From the NCBI GenBank assembly GCA_023230425.1, contig JALNXI010000106.1, positions 1-6,678 on the forward strand: 6,678 nt of DNA, given 5' to 3'. A model generated the notes under the pieces. That model searched no databases. It was not told where the DNA came from and worked only from the letters and a program-made list of their open reading frames with translations. This document shows, in pieces, positions 1 through 6,060 of this stretch. Made by a program: the position numbers and the translations under genes. Position 1 is the stretch's first letter. Each line of letters begins with the position of its first letter. This stretch comes from Methanoculleus sp. Lineage in GTDB: Archaea > Halobacteriota > Methanomicrobia > Methanomicrobiales > Methanoculleaceae.

Positions 1-160
1 TTTCCGGGAGTAGGCTCTCTGAATACAACCCATCAAGTATTCCTCCCGCCCTGCCACCCGGACATTGGAGGTCACTCTTTTCGGGAAACCGCCCGATGTA
101 ACCGGAGAATAATTCCACAACTCTTAACAGGTCTAAAACGAGAATCACGCATGCGATTTT
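1..160. other. Non-coding leader upstream of the restriction-modification operon
   Basis: No recognisable gene is visible here. One + frame (starting at base 1) stays open to a TAA at 214-216, giving a 71-residue stretch with no start codon in the window that would overlap the methyltransferase by 56 bases; its sequence resembles no family I know. The frame starting at base 3 closes at a TAA at 99-101. A GGAGG at 67-71 is not followed at normal spacing by a usable start codon. The region contains a TATA-like box listed separately, and otherwise I see no repeats or operators I can defend. The tail of an upstream gene cannot be excluded because the left edge cuts the sequence. Confidence 0.5.
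132..139 (+). promoter_or_regulatory. Candidate archaeal TATA box for the operon
   Basis: The octamer TCTAAAAC lies in an A/T-enriched patch and is centred about 25 bases before the ATG at 161. No Shine-Dalgarno sequence lies within about 15 bases of that ATG. In archaea this geometry is what a leaderless transcript starting at or next to the ATG would show. A second A/T patch (GAATAATT, 107-114) could serve instead and would leave a leader of about 20-25 bases. The choice rests on spacing alone and assumes an archaeal host. Confidence 0.3.
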
Positions 161-2908
161 ATGGCCCGGCGAAAGGAGAAACCCAACCAGAAGTTCATCG
201 AACAGTACGACCATAAGGGGACCTGCCGGCTGAATAACCCGCCGGCAGGCCTGGTCAGTGCGGAGACCGAACCCGAGTACGATACAAAGACCTACTCGTA
301 CGACCCTCACCTCGACCCGCAACTCCAGTGGGCGGGGAAGGCCGAGCACACCTCCTTCGAGGTCCCGACGGTCTCCCTCCACGTCCACGAACGGATCGAC
401 CCGCGGACAATCATCAGGGCGGCGAAGGGCAGTAATGGCGACCGCCGGCAGGCCTCGCTCTTTGAGTTCTCAATAGAGAACCCGCCCCTCCGGGAGGCGG
501 TGGAGTTCTACCGCCACAAGCACAACTGGAGTAATCGCTTGGTAGCCGGAGACTCGCTGCTCGTCATGAACTCCCTGCTGGAGAAGGAGGGGACGGCCGG
601 GAAGGTGCAGATGGTCTACATCGACCCGCCCTACGGGATCAAGTACGGCTCGAACTTCCAGCCCTTCGTGAACAAGCGGGACGTGAAGGACAGGAAGGAT
701 GAGGATCTCACCCAAGAGCCCGAGATGATCAAGGCCTTTCGGGACACTTGGGAACTGGGGCTTCACTCGTATCTCACATACCTTCGTGACCGGCTGCTGC
801 TCGCCCGGGAACTCCTGACCGAGAGCGGGAGCGTCTTTGTGCAGATCTCGGATGAGAACGTGCATCATGTGCGGGAGATCATGGATGAGGTGTTTGGGAA
901 GGGGAATTTTGTTTCATTAATATCCTATGTGACCACCAGCGGCTTTGCATCCAGTAAAACACTGGCACGGGCGGGGGACTACATTGTCTGGTATGCAAAG
1001 GACACTCAAAAGATAAAATATCACCCATTATTCAATGAGAAGAAGATCGTTCCAGGAGAGGGTGGCAATAGCTGGATAAAATTGCCCTCAGGTTACTACA
1101 GAGGATTGAGCAGGCAAGAGATAATCGGGAATGTGCCTCTCCCCCCCGGATCAAAAATTTACAAACCAAGTGATCTTAAATCGCAGGGCGTAGCATCTGG
1201 AGATCAGACGTTTGAATACAGAGGGAAAAAGTATCCCTCCGGAAGCAGCTCTCATTGGAAGCCGCACTTTCCAGACGGCTTAATAAGGATCGCAAAGGCT
1301 GATCGCATTCACGTAGCCGCAAACAGTATTCAGTATGTAAGATTCCCCGACGATTTCCCAAAGTTATCCTACAACAACATTTGGCCAGACACAGGAATAG
1401 GCAGTTTTACTGAGGACAAAATTTTCATCGTCCAAACCGCCACGAAAGTCATCGAGCGTTGCCTCCTCATGACCACCGACCCCGGCGACCTCGTCCTCGA
1501 CCCCACCTGCGGCTCCGGGACCACTGCCTACGTTGCCGAAAAATGGGGCCGGCGCTGGATCACCTGCGACACCTCCCGCGTCGCCGTCACCCTTGCCAAA
1601 CAGCGGCTCATGACCGCCGTCTTCGACTACTACGACCTCGCCCACCCCGAAGAGGGCGTTGGGAGCGGTTTTGTCTATAAGACCGTCCCGCACATCACCC
1701 TCAAATCCATCGCGAACAACCCAGAGATCGACGTCATCTACGAGAAGCACCGGCCGAAGGTCGAGACCGCCCTTACCGCCCTCAACGCCGCCGCGAAGAC
1801 CTCCTGCGAGGAATGGGAAGTCCCCTTCGACCCCGACCCCACCTGGCCGGAAGCGGCAGGGAAAGCCCATATAAAGTTCCTTTCTGCCCGAAAGAAGCGG
1901 CAGGCCGAGATCGATGCGAGCATTCAGCGAAACGCTCCCCAGGAGACCCTCTACGACCAGCCGCAGGCCGACAAAACAAAAATCCGCGTCACCGGTCCCT
2001 TCACCGTCGAGGCCGTCCCCGCCCCCGCCGTCGAGCCGCTCACCGGCGACACCCCCGCAGTCCTCCTGGCTGACGGCTCCGCCGCCCGCACCGGCGAATC
2101 CCTCCGGCAGGACGAATGGCGCACCCAGCTCCTCGCCACCGGCATCCGCGGCAGGAACGGCCAGCGGATAGCCTTCGCCCGGCTCGAACCCCTCGGCGGC
2201 ACCCGGTGGCTCCACGCCCGCGGCGAGACCAAAGACGACGCCCCAAAACAGGTCGCGGTCTCCTTCGGTCCTGAGCACGCCGCCCTTGGCGCCAGACAGG
2301 TCGAGATGGCGATCACAGAAGCGCAGCGCCTCGTACCCCGACCCGAGATCCTTGTCTTCGCCGCCTTCCAGTTCGACCCCGAAGCCGCGAAGGACATCGA
2401 CGAGACCAACTGGCCTGGCGTCACCCTCCTCAAAGCCCAGATGAACACCGACCTCCAGACCGACGACCTCAAGAAGAAACGCTCCAGTGACGAGAGTTTC
2501 TGGCTCATCGGCCAGCCTGACATCACTCTGAATCTGATCCACGACGGCCCCGATGCCGGCAAGATCCTCCTCTCCGTCAACGGTTTCGACTACTACGACA
2601 CCCGTAAAGGCACCGTCGACGGCGGCGGCCCCGAGAAGATCGCCATGTGGATGCTCGACACCGACTACGACGGCCGCAGCCTCTTCCCCCGGCAGGTCTT
2701 CTTCCCCATGGCCGGCAAAGACGACGGCTGGGCAAAACTCAAAAAGAGCCTCAAGGCCGAGATCGACGAAGAGAAGATCGAGGCCTACCGCGGCACCGTC
2801 TCCCTCCCCTTCAAACCCGGCAAAAAGCGGCGCATCGCCGTCAAGATCGTCGATGACCGGGGCATCGAATCCATCATCGAGCGGGAACTGGACAGCCTGG
2901 AGGCATAA
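161..2908 (+). CDS. Type III Mod-like beta-class adenine-specific DNA methyltransferase, 915 aa
   Basis: This enzyme is expected to transfer a methyl group from S-adenosylmethionine to the N6 of adenine in a specific DNA site, protecting host DNA from the helicase-nuclease encoded next. The sequence shows a conserved leader region (residues 43-80), the stretch NRLVAGDS (125-132), catalytic motif IV DPPYG (155-159), a strand GSVFVQISDEN (223-233), a central variable segment (about 246-427) and the SAM-binding motif I DPTCGSGT (447-454). Motif IV before motif I defines the beta class, as in type III Mod. Residues about 500-915 form a long C-terminal extension without a domain I can name; many Mod proteins are nearer 550-700 residues. 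It contains the stretch FWLIGQPDI and may contact the partner subunit (inference). The ATG at 161 is the only good start: an in-frame TAA lies at 134-136, no ATG, GTG or TTG lies between, and the next in-frame Met is residue 136, just before motif IV. No Shine-Dalgarno precedes it. The gene is compositionally mosaic. The nearest match I recall is the methyltransferase paired with BPTD_3080-type restriction endonucleases. Confidence 0.93.
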   Translation: MARRKEKPNQKFIEQYDHKGTCRLNNPPAGLVSAETEPEYDTKTYSYDPHLDPQLQWAGKAEHTSFEVPTVSLHVHERIDPRTIIRAAKGSNGDRRQASLFEFSIENPPLREAVEFYRHKHNWSNRLVAGDSLLVMNSLLEKEGTAGKVQMVYIDPPYGIKYGSNFQPFVNKRDVKDRKDEDLTQEPEMIKAFRDTWELGLHSYLTYLRDRLLLARELLTESGSVFVQISDENVHHVREIMDEVFGKGNFVSLISYVTTSGFASSKTLARAGDYIVWYAKDTQKIKYHPLFNEKKIVPGEGGNSWIKLPSGYYRGLSRQEIIGNVPLPPGSKIYKPSDLKSQGVASGDQTFEYRGKKYPSGSSSHWKPHFPDGLIRIAKADRIHVAANSIQYVRFPDDFPKLSYNNIWPDTGIGSFTEDKIFIVQTATKVIERCLLMTTDPGDLVLDPTCGSGTTAYVAEKWGRRWITCDTSRVAVTLAKQRLMTAVFDYYDLAHPEEGVGSGFVYKTVPHITLKSIANNPEIDVIYEKHRPKVETALTALNAAAKTSCEEWEVPFDPDPTWPEAAGKAHIKFLSARKKRQAEIDASIQRNAPQETLYDQPQADKTKIRVTGPFTVEAVPAPAVEPLTGDTPAVLLADGSAARTGESLRQDEWRTQLLATGIRGRNGQRIAFARLEPLGGTRWLHARGETKDDAPKQVAVSFGPEHAALGARQVEMAITEAQRLVPRPEILVFAAFQFDPEAAKDIDETNWPGVTLLKAQMNTDLQTDDLKKKRSSDESFWLIGQPDITLNLIHDGPDAGKILLSVNGFDYYDTRKGTVDGGGPEKIAMWMLDTDYDGRSLFPRQVFFPMAGKDDGWAKLKKSLKAEIDEEKIEAYRGTVSLPFKPGKKRRIAVKIVDDRGIESIIERELDSLEA
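222..249 (+). repeat. Perfect 9-bp inverted repeat early in the methyltransferase gene
   Basis: CCTGCCGGC (222-230) and GCCGGCAGG (241-249) are exact reverse complements separated by a 10-base loop, TGAATAACCC. Eight of nine pairs in the stem are G:C, so the RNA hairpin would be strong. It begins 61 bases after the start codon and encodes residues 21-30. It could slow translation or mark a DNA-binding site, or it could be chance in GC-rich coding sequence. There is no U-run after it, so it is not an intrinsic terminator. Confidence 0.6.
898..1440 (+). other. Low-GC central segment of the methyltransferase, probable target recognition domain
   Basis: Six 60-base lines I counted here range from about 37% to 48% GC, while the line at 1501-1560 is about 68%. 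Codons rare elsewhere in the operon (ATA, AGA, TTA, AAA-rich runs) cluster here. The segment encodes roughly residues 246-427, lying between motif IV (DPPY, 155-158) and motif I (DPTCGSGT, 447-454), which is where beta-class and type III Mod enzymes hold the domain that reads the DNA target. The likely explanation is replacement of the specificity region by DNA from a lower-GC source, with the conserved catalytic flanks kept. The reading frame is intact. Borders are approximate, and the YNNIWPDT stretch (404-411) near the right border looks like conserved family sequence. Confidence 0.65.
2899..2903 (+). promoter_or_regulatory. Ribosome binding site of the helicase-nuclease gene
   Basis: GGAGG ends 8 bases before the ATG at 2912 and lies inside the last codons of the methyltransferase gene, whose TAA is at 2906-2908. 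This fixes the start of the second gene and couples its translation to the first. Confidence 0.8.
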
Positions 2909-2911
2909 CCC

Positions 2912-5728
2912 ATGCCGCAGAAGACCATCGACCGCCTCATCGTCACCTCGCCCTACGCCGAACCCGCCTGCCACTGGCACTACGACCGGACCACCCGCAC
3001 ATTCGACCTTGCAGAAGGCCGGCGCAAGGCGGGCTACATCGTCGCCACCCGGGGCTCCAGCGCCTTCGACGATCCTGGTGTCTTCTACGAGATCCCCCTC
3101 GTCAACCAGATCCGGTCCCGCATCAGGGCCTGGCGGGAGGCCGGCTATCCCGGAGCCACCAGCATCACCCGCCGTCTCCTCGAATACTGGCAGGACCGTG
3201 AAGAGCGGGGAAGCATCCCCTTCTTCTTCTGCCAGCTTGAGGCTATCGAGACCCTCATCTGGCTCACCGAGGCACCCGACGCAGAAAAGACCGGGATCGA
3301 TGTCAAGGGCGACGGCGGCGAGTTTCTCCGCTACTGCTGCAAGATGGCCACCGGGACCGGCAAGACTGTCGTCATGGGCATGCTCATCGCCTGGCAGGTC
3401 CTCAACAAGACCGCCTACCCCACCGACCCCCGGTTCTCCAAAAACGTCCTTGTCATCGCCCCCGGTCTCACTGTCAAAAGCCGCCTCTCCGTCCTCGTCC
3501 CCTCCTCCGAGGGCAACTACTACGACACGTTCGCCATCGTCCCGCCCGGCCTTGCGGAGAGCCTCAGGCAGGGGAAAGTCCTCGTCCAGAACTGGCACTC
3601 GCTCGCCTGGGAGAGCGAACAGCAGATCCAGAAAAGGAAGAGCGTCGACAAACGCGGTCCAAAGAGCGACGAGGCCTATGTCCGTGAGGTCCTCGGTGAT
3701 CTGGCCCGGCACAACAACCTCATTGTCATCAACGATGAGGCTCACCATGCCTGGCGGGTTCCGGCCGAGTCGAAGGTCAAAGGGGTCGCCAAAGACGAGA
3801 TCGATCAGGCCACCATCTGGATCCAGGGCCTCGACCGCATCCACAAGGCAAGGAACATCCTCTCCTGCTTCGACTTCACCGCCACGCCCTTCGCCCCGAG
3901 CGGGAAGAGGAGCGACGAAGAAGCTCTCTTCACCTGGATCGTCAGCGACTTCTCCTTAAACGATGCCATCGAGTCTGGCCTCGTCAAGACTCCCCGCGTC
4001 GTCATCCGTGACGACACGAACCCGCGGCCCGACGACTACAGGTCCCGGTTCTACCACCTCTACACCGATCCCGATGTCTACGACGACCTCAACCGCAAGG
4101 GCGCCGAAGAATCCGAGCCCCTCCCCGATCTCCTCAACACCGCCTACTACTTCCTCGGCCTCGACTGGCAGGAGAAGAAGAAGGAGTGGATTGCGGCCGG
4201 CTACCGGACCCCGCCTGTCATTATCACCGTCGCGAACACCACCGAGACCGCCGCGAGAGTCGCCTATGCCTTCAACCACAAAAAGATCCGGATCGATGAC
4301 CTCTGCGACAGTGAGAGAATCCTCCACATCGACTCAAAGGTACTCAAGGAGGCCGAGACCCTCGACGAACCACTGATCATCACAACAGGCGAGGATGAAG
4401 AGGTGAACCGGCCGCTCACCAAAAAAGAAAGGGCTCTCTACCTCCGGCAGCAGGTCGACACCGTTGGGAAACCCGGTGAACCGGGCGCGAAGGTCCAGAA
4501 CGTCATCTCCGTCGGCATGCTCTCCGAGGGCTGGGACGCCAGGACGGTCACGCACATCATGGGCCTCCGGGCCTTCTCCAGCCAGCTCCTCTGCGAACAG
4601 GTCATCGGCCGTGGGCTCCGGCGCACCAGTTACGATGTTGACGAGGAGACCGGCCTCTTCTCGCCTGAGTACGTCAACATCTTCGGTATCCCCTTCACCT
4701 TCCTCCCCCACGAGGGGGGAGACGACGCCCCGCCGAGGCAGGAAAAACCCCAGACCCGGATCGAGTCGCTCCCATCCCGCCGGGAGTACGAGAGCACCTG
4801 GCCGAACGTGCTCCGGGTCGAGCACACCTACCGGCCACGGCTCACCCTCGATATCGAGACCGCCAAACCTCTTGTTCTCGACGCTGCCCAGACACCGCAG
4901 ATTGCCGAACTCGCCCCGGTCATCGACGGCAAACCCGCTGTCGACCAGATCACCACTCTCGACCTTGAGGAACTCGGCCGGATCAGGCTCCAGCGGATTG
5001 TATTCGAGACAGCACGGGATCTCCTCGACCAGATGCGCCCGGAGTGGCGGGGTACCGCTGCCGACCTCGTCGGGCAGCTGGTCGGTCTCGTCGACCGGTT
5101 CCTCCGTTCGGATAAGGTCAGGTTCGCACCCCTCATCTTTAGCACCGATGACACGCGCCGGCGGGTTCTGCTCATCCTCAACATGAACAAGGTTGTCCAG
5201 CACATCTACGAGCAGATCCGCGAGACAAACACCGAAGCCATTGAGCCGGTCCTCGACCCGGCACGCCCCATTCGCTCGACCGCTGACATGCCGGTCTGGT
5301 ACACCACCAAGCCCTGTGGAGAAACCACAAAATCGCAGATCAACTTCTGCGTTTATGACAGCACATGGGAGGCCACCGAGGCCTTCGCCCTTGACCGAAA
5401 CCCTGCAGTGCAGGCATGGGCCAAGAACGACCATCTTGGATTTGAGATCTTCTATCTCTACCAGGGCGTCGTACGAAGGTATCGCCCGGACTACCTGATC
5501 CGGCTTGAGAACGGCGAAAACCTGGTGCTGGAGACGAAAGGGCAGGACAGTCAGCAGAACAAGGCAAAACGGGCCGCCCTTGCTGAGTGGGTTCGTGCCG
5601 TCACCGGGCACGGCGGGTTCGGTACCTGGCACTCCGACGTCTCGTTCAACACGGCCGACGTCGACGGGATCATTACGAAATACACCGAGAAGCAGCCTGC
5701 CAGCCAGGTCGAGAGTTTGACCGTATGA
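2912..5728 (+). CDS. Type III Res-like restriction endonuclease: SF2 DEAD/DEAH helicase with C-terminal PD-ExK nuclease, 938 aa
   Basis: This is the probable cutting subunit: an ATP-driven DNA translocase that cleaves DNA lacking the partner's methyl mark. Motifs appear in the expected order: a Q-motif-like FFFCQ (104-108), Walker A ATGTGKT (146-152), Walker B DEAH (275-278) following VIN, motif III TATP (323-326), motif V SEGWD (538-542), and motif VI with the arginine finger, QVIGRGLRR (563-571). Near the C-terminus a nuclease site is formed by P859-D860, then E874 and K876 (ETKG), with E845 as a possible further metal ligand; all key residues are present, so both activities should be intact. 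The N-terminal 100 residues (SPYAEP, HWHYD, EIPLVNQIR) are typical, as I recall, of the group named BPTD_3080 family restriction endonuclease. The gene starts 3 bases after the methyltransferase stop with a good GGAGG. No sign of truncation or frameshift. An alternative label is generic DEAD/DEAH helicase family protein, but the pairing with a Mod-like gene argues for restriction. Confidence 0.93.
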   Translation: MPQKTIDRLIVTSPYAEPACHWHYDRTTRTFDLAEGRRKAGYIVATRGSSAFDDPGVFYEIPLVNQIRSRIRAWREAGYPGATSITRRLLEYWQDREERGSIPFFFCQLEAIETLIWLTEAPDAEKTGIDVKGDGGEFLRYCCKMATGTGKTVVMGMLIAWQVLNKTAYPTDPRFSKNVLVIAPGLTVKSRLSVLVPSSEGNYYDTFAIVPPGLAESLRQGKVLVQNWHSLAWESEQQIQKRKSVDKRGPKSDEAYVREVLGDLARHNNLIVINDEAHHAWRVPAESKVKGVAKDEIDQATIWIQGLDRIHKARNILSCFDFTATPFAPSGKRSDEEALFTWIVSDFSLNDAIESGLVKTPRVVIRDDTNPRPDDYRSRFYHLYTDPDVYDDLNRKGAEESEPLPDLLNTAYYFLGLDWQEKKKEWIAAGYRTPPVIITVANTTETAARVAYAFNHKKIRIDDLCDSERILHIDSKVLKEAETLDEPLIITTGEDEEVNRPLTKKERALYLRQQVDTVGKPGEPGAKVQNVISVGMLSEGWDARTVTHIMGLRAFSSQLLCEQVIGRGLRRTSYDVDEETGLFSPEYVNIFGIPFTFLPHEGGDDAPPRQEKPQTRIESLPSRREYESTWPNVLRVEHTYRPRLTLDIETAKPLVLDAAQTPQIAELAPVIDGKPAVDQITTLDLEELGRIRLQRIVFETARDLLDQMRPEWRGTAADLVGQLVGLVDRFLRSDKVRFAPLIFSTDDTRRRVLLILNMNKVVQHIYEQIRETNTEAIEPVLDPARPIRSTADMPVWYTTKPCGETTKSQINFCVYDSTWEATEAFALDRNPAVQAWAKNDHLGFEIFYLYQGVVRRYRPDYLIRLENGENLVLETKGQDSQQNKAKRAALAEWVRAVTGHGGFGTWHSDVSFNTADVDGIITKYTEKQPASQVESLTV

Positions 5729-5748
5729 CCGGGCATCACAATCTGAGT

Positions 5749-5754
5749 GAGAGG
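5749..5754 (+). promoter_or_regulatory. Ribosome binding site supporting the ATG at 5761
   Basis: GAGAGG ends 6 bases before the ATG at 5761. The competing in-frame ATG at 5725 forms an ATGA overlap with the TGA of the preceding gene but has only a weak GAGAG (5711-5715) upstream. The choice between them is not settled by sequence alone. Confidence 0.5.
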
Positions 5755-5760
5755 ACCAGC

Positions 5761-6060
5761 ATGAATCTTATTTTTCCGGCACACATTCCAGATTCACTCC
5801 TCAAGCAATCGCCTTTCGGCCGCAACTCATCCCCACCTGGCACCTTCACCCCCGCCGACGTCGCCCGCCACGACCGCATCGTCGCCCTCGTGGAGCAGAT
5901 GCTCGACCTGAATAAACGCCTCGCGGCGGCGAAGGCTCCGCACGAAAAAGAGGTGCTCGCCGGGATGATCGACGCGACCGACCGGCAGATCGATAGGCTG
6001 GTGTATGAACTGTATGGACTGACAGAAGACGAGGTGGAGATTGTGGAGGGGGTTGTATGA
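5761..6060 (+). CDS. Small protein resembling the C-terminal tail of type IIG/Eco57I-like restriction-modification enzymes, 99 aa
   Basis: The function is unknown. The last 65 or so residues form two predicted amphipathic helices, around RIVALVEQMLDLNKRLAAAK and then an ATDRQIDRLVYELYGLT segment, ending in EDEVEIVEG. As I recall, this tail, especially DRQIDxLVYELYGLTxxE, closes many type IIG and Eco57I/TaqI-like fused methylase-nuclease proteins, next to their specificity domain. Here it stands alone, with a short N-terminal part (MNLIFPAHIPD) and no methylase or nuclease motif. It may be a free accessory or helix-pairing subunit, or the remnant of a lost larger gene. Its first 60 bases or so are AT-richer than the rest. 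An in-frame ATG at 5725 would give 111 residues and an ATGA overlap with the preceding gene; I prefer 5761 for its better ribosome binding site. It overlaps the HNH gene through ATGA at 6057-6060, so it is embedded in the operon. Confidence 0.75.
   Translation: MNLIFPAHIPDSLLKQSPFGRNSSPPGTFTPADVARHDRIVALVEQMLDLNKRLAAAKAPHEKEVLAGMIDATDRQIDRLVYELYGLTEDEVEIVEGVV
6045..6049 (+). promoter_or_regulatory. Ribosome binding site of the HNH gene
   Basis: GGAGG, followed by three more Gs, ends 7 bases before the ATG at 6057 and lies inside the final codons of the small gene. Together with the ATGA stop-start overlap it supports translational coupling and fixes the HNH start. Confidence 0.75.

Noticed and set aside
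82..95. Small hairpin CGGG...CCCG before the operon
   Set aside because: The stem is only four pairs with a six-base loop and no U-run, so it is neither a convincing terminator nor an operator.
1..216. Open plus-strand frame from the left edge to a TAA at 214-216
   Set aside because: It has no start in the window, overlaps the true methyltransferase start by 56 bases and resembles nothing known; such a length without stops is not surprising at this GC.
1364..3844. An 826-codon open frame on the minus strand crossing the methyltransferase/helicase junction
   Set aside because: It lies antisense to two strongly supported genes, its composition is the Gly/Asp/Val/Leu-rich pattern expected from the complement of C-ending codons, it contains no recognisable motif, and it ends where the low-GC segment restores stop codons.
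2553..3959. A 468-codon open frame on the plus strand
   Set aside because: It is a frame-shifted reading of the two real genes, dominated by Ser, Arg, Pro and Thr, and crosses their junction with no motif of its own.
4334..5632. A 432-codon minus-strand open frame
   Set aside because: It is antisense to the helicase and nuclease region, whose motifs are intact on the plus strand; low-stop codon bias explains it.
5587..5760. Upstream extension of the small gene to an ATG at 5587
   Set aside because: The extension would overlap the well-supported nuclease domain by more than 140 bases and reads as an Arg-rich shadow; starts at 5725 or 5761 fit operon spacing.
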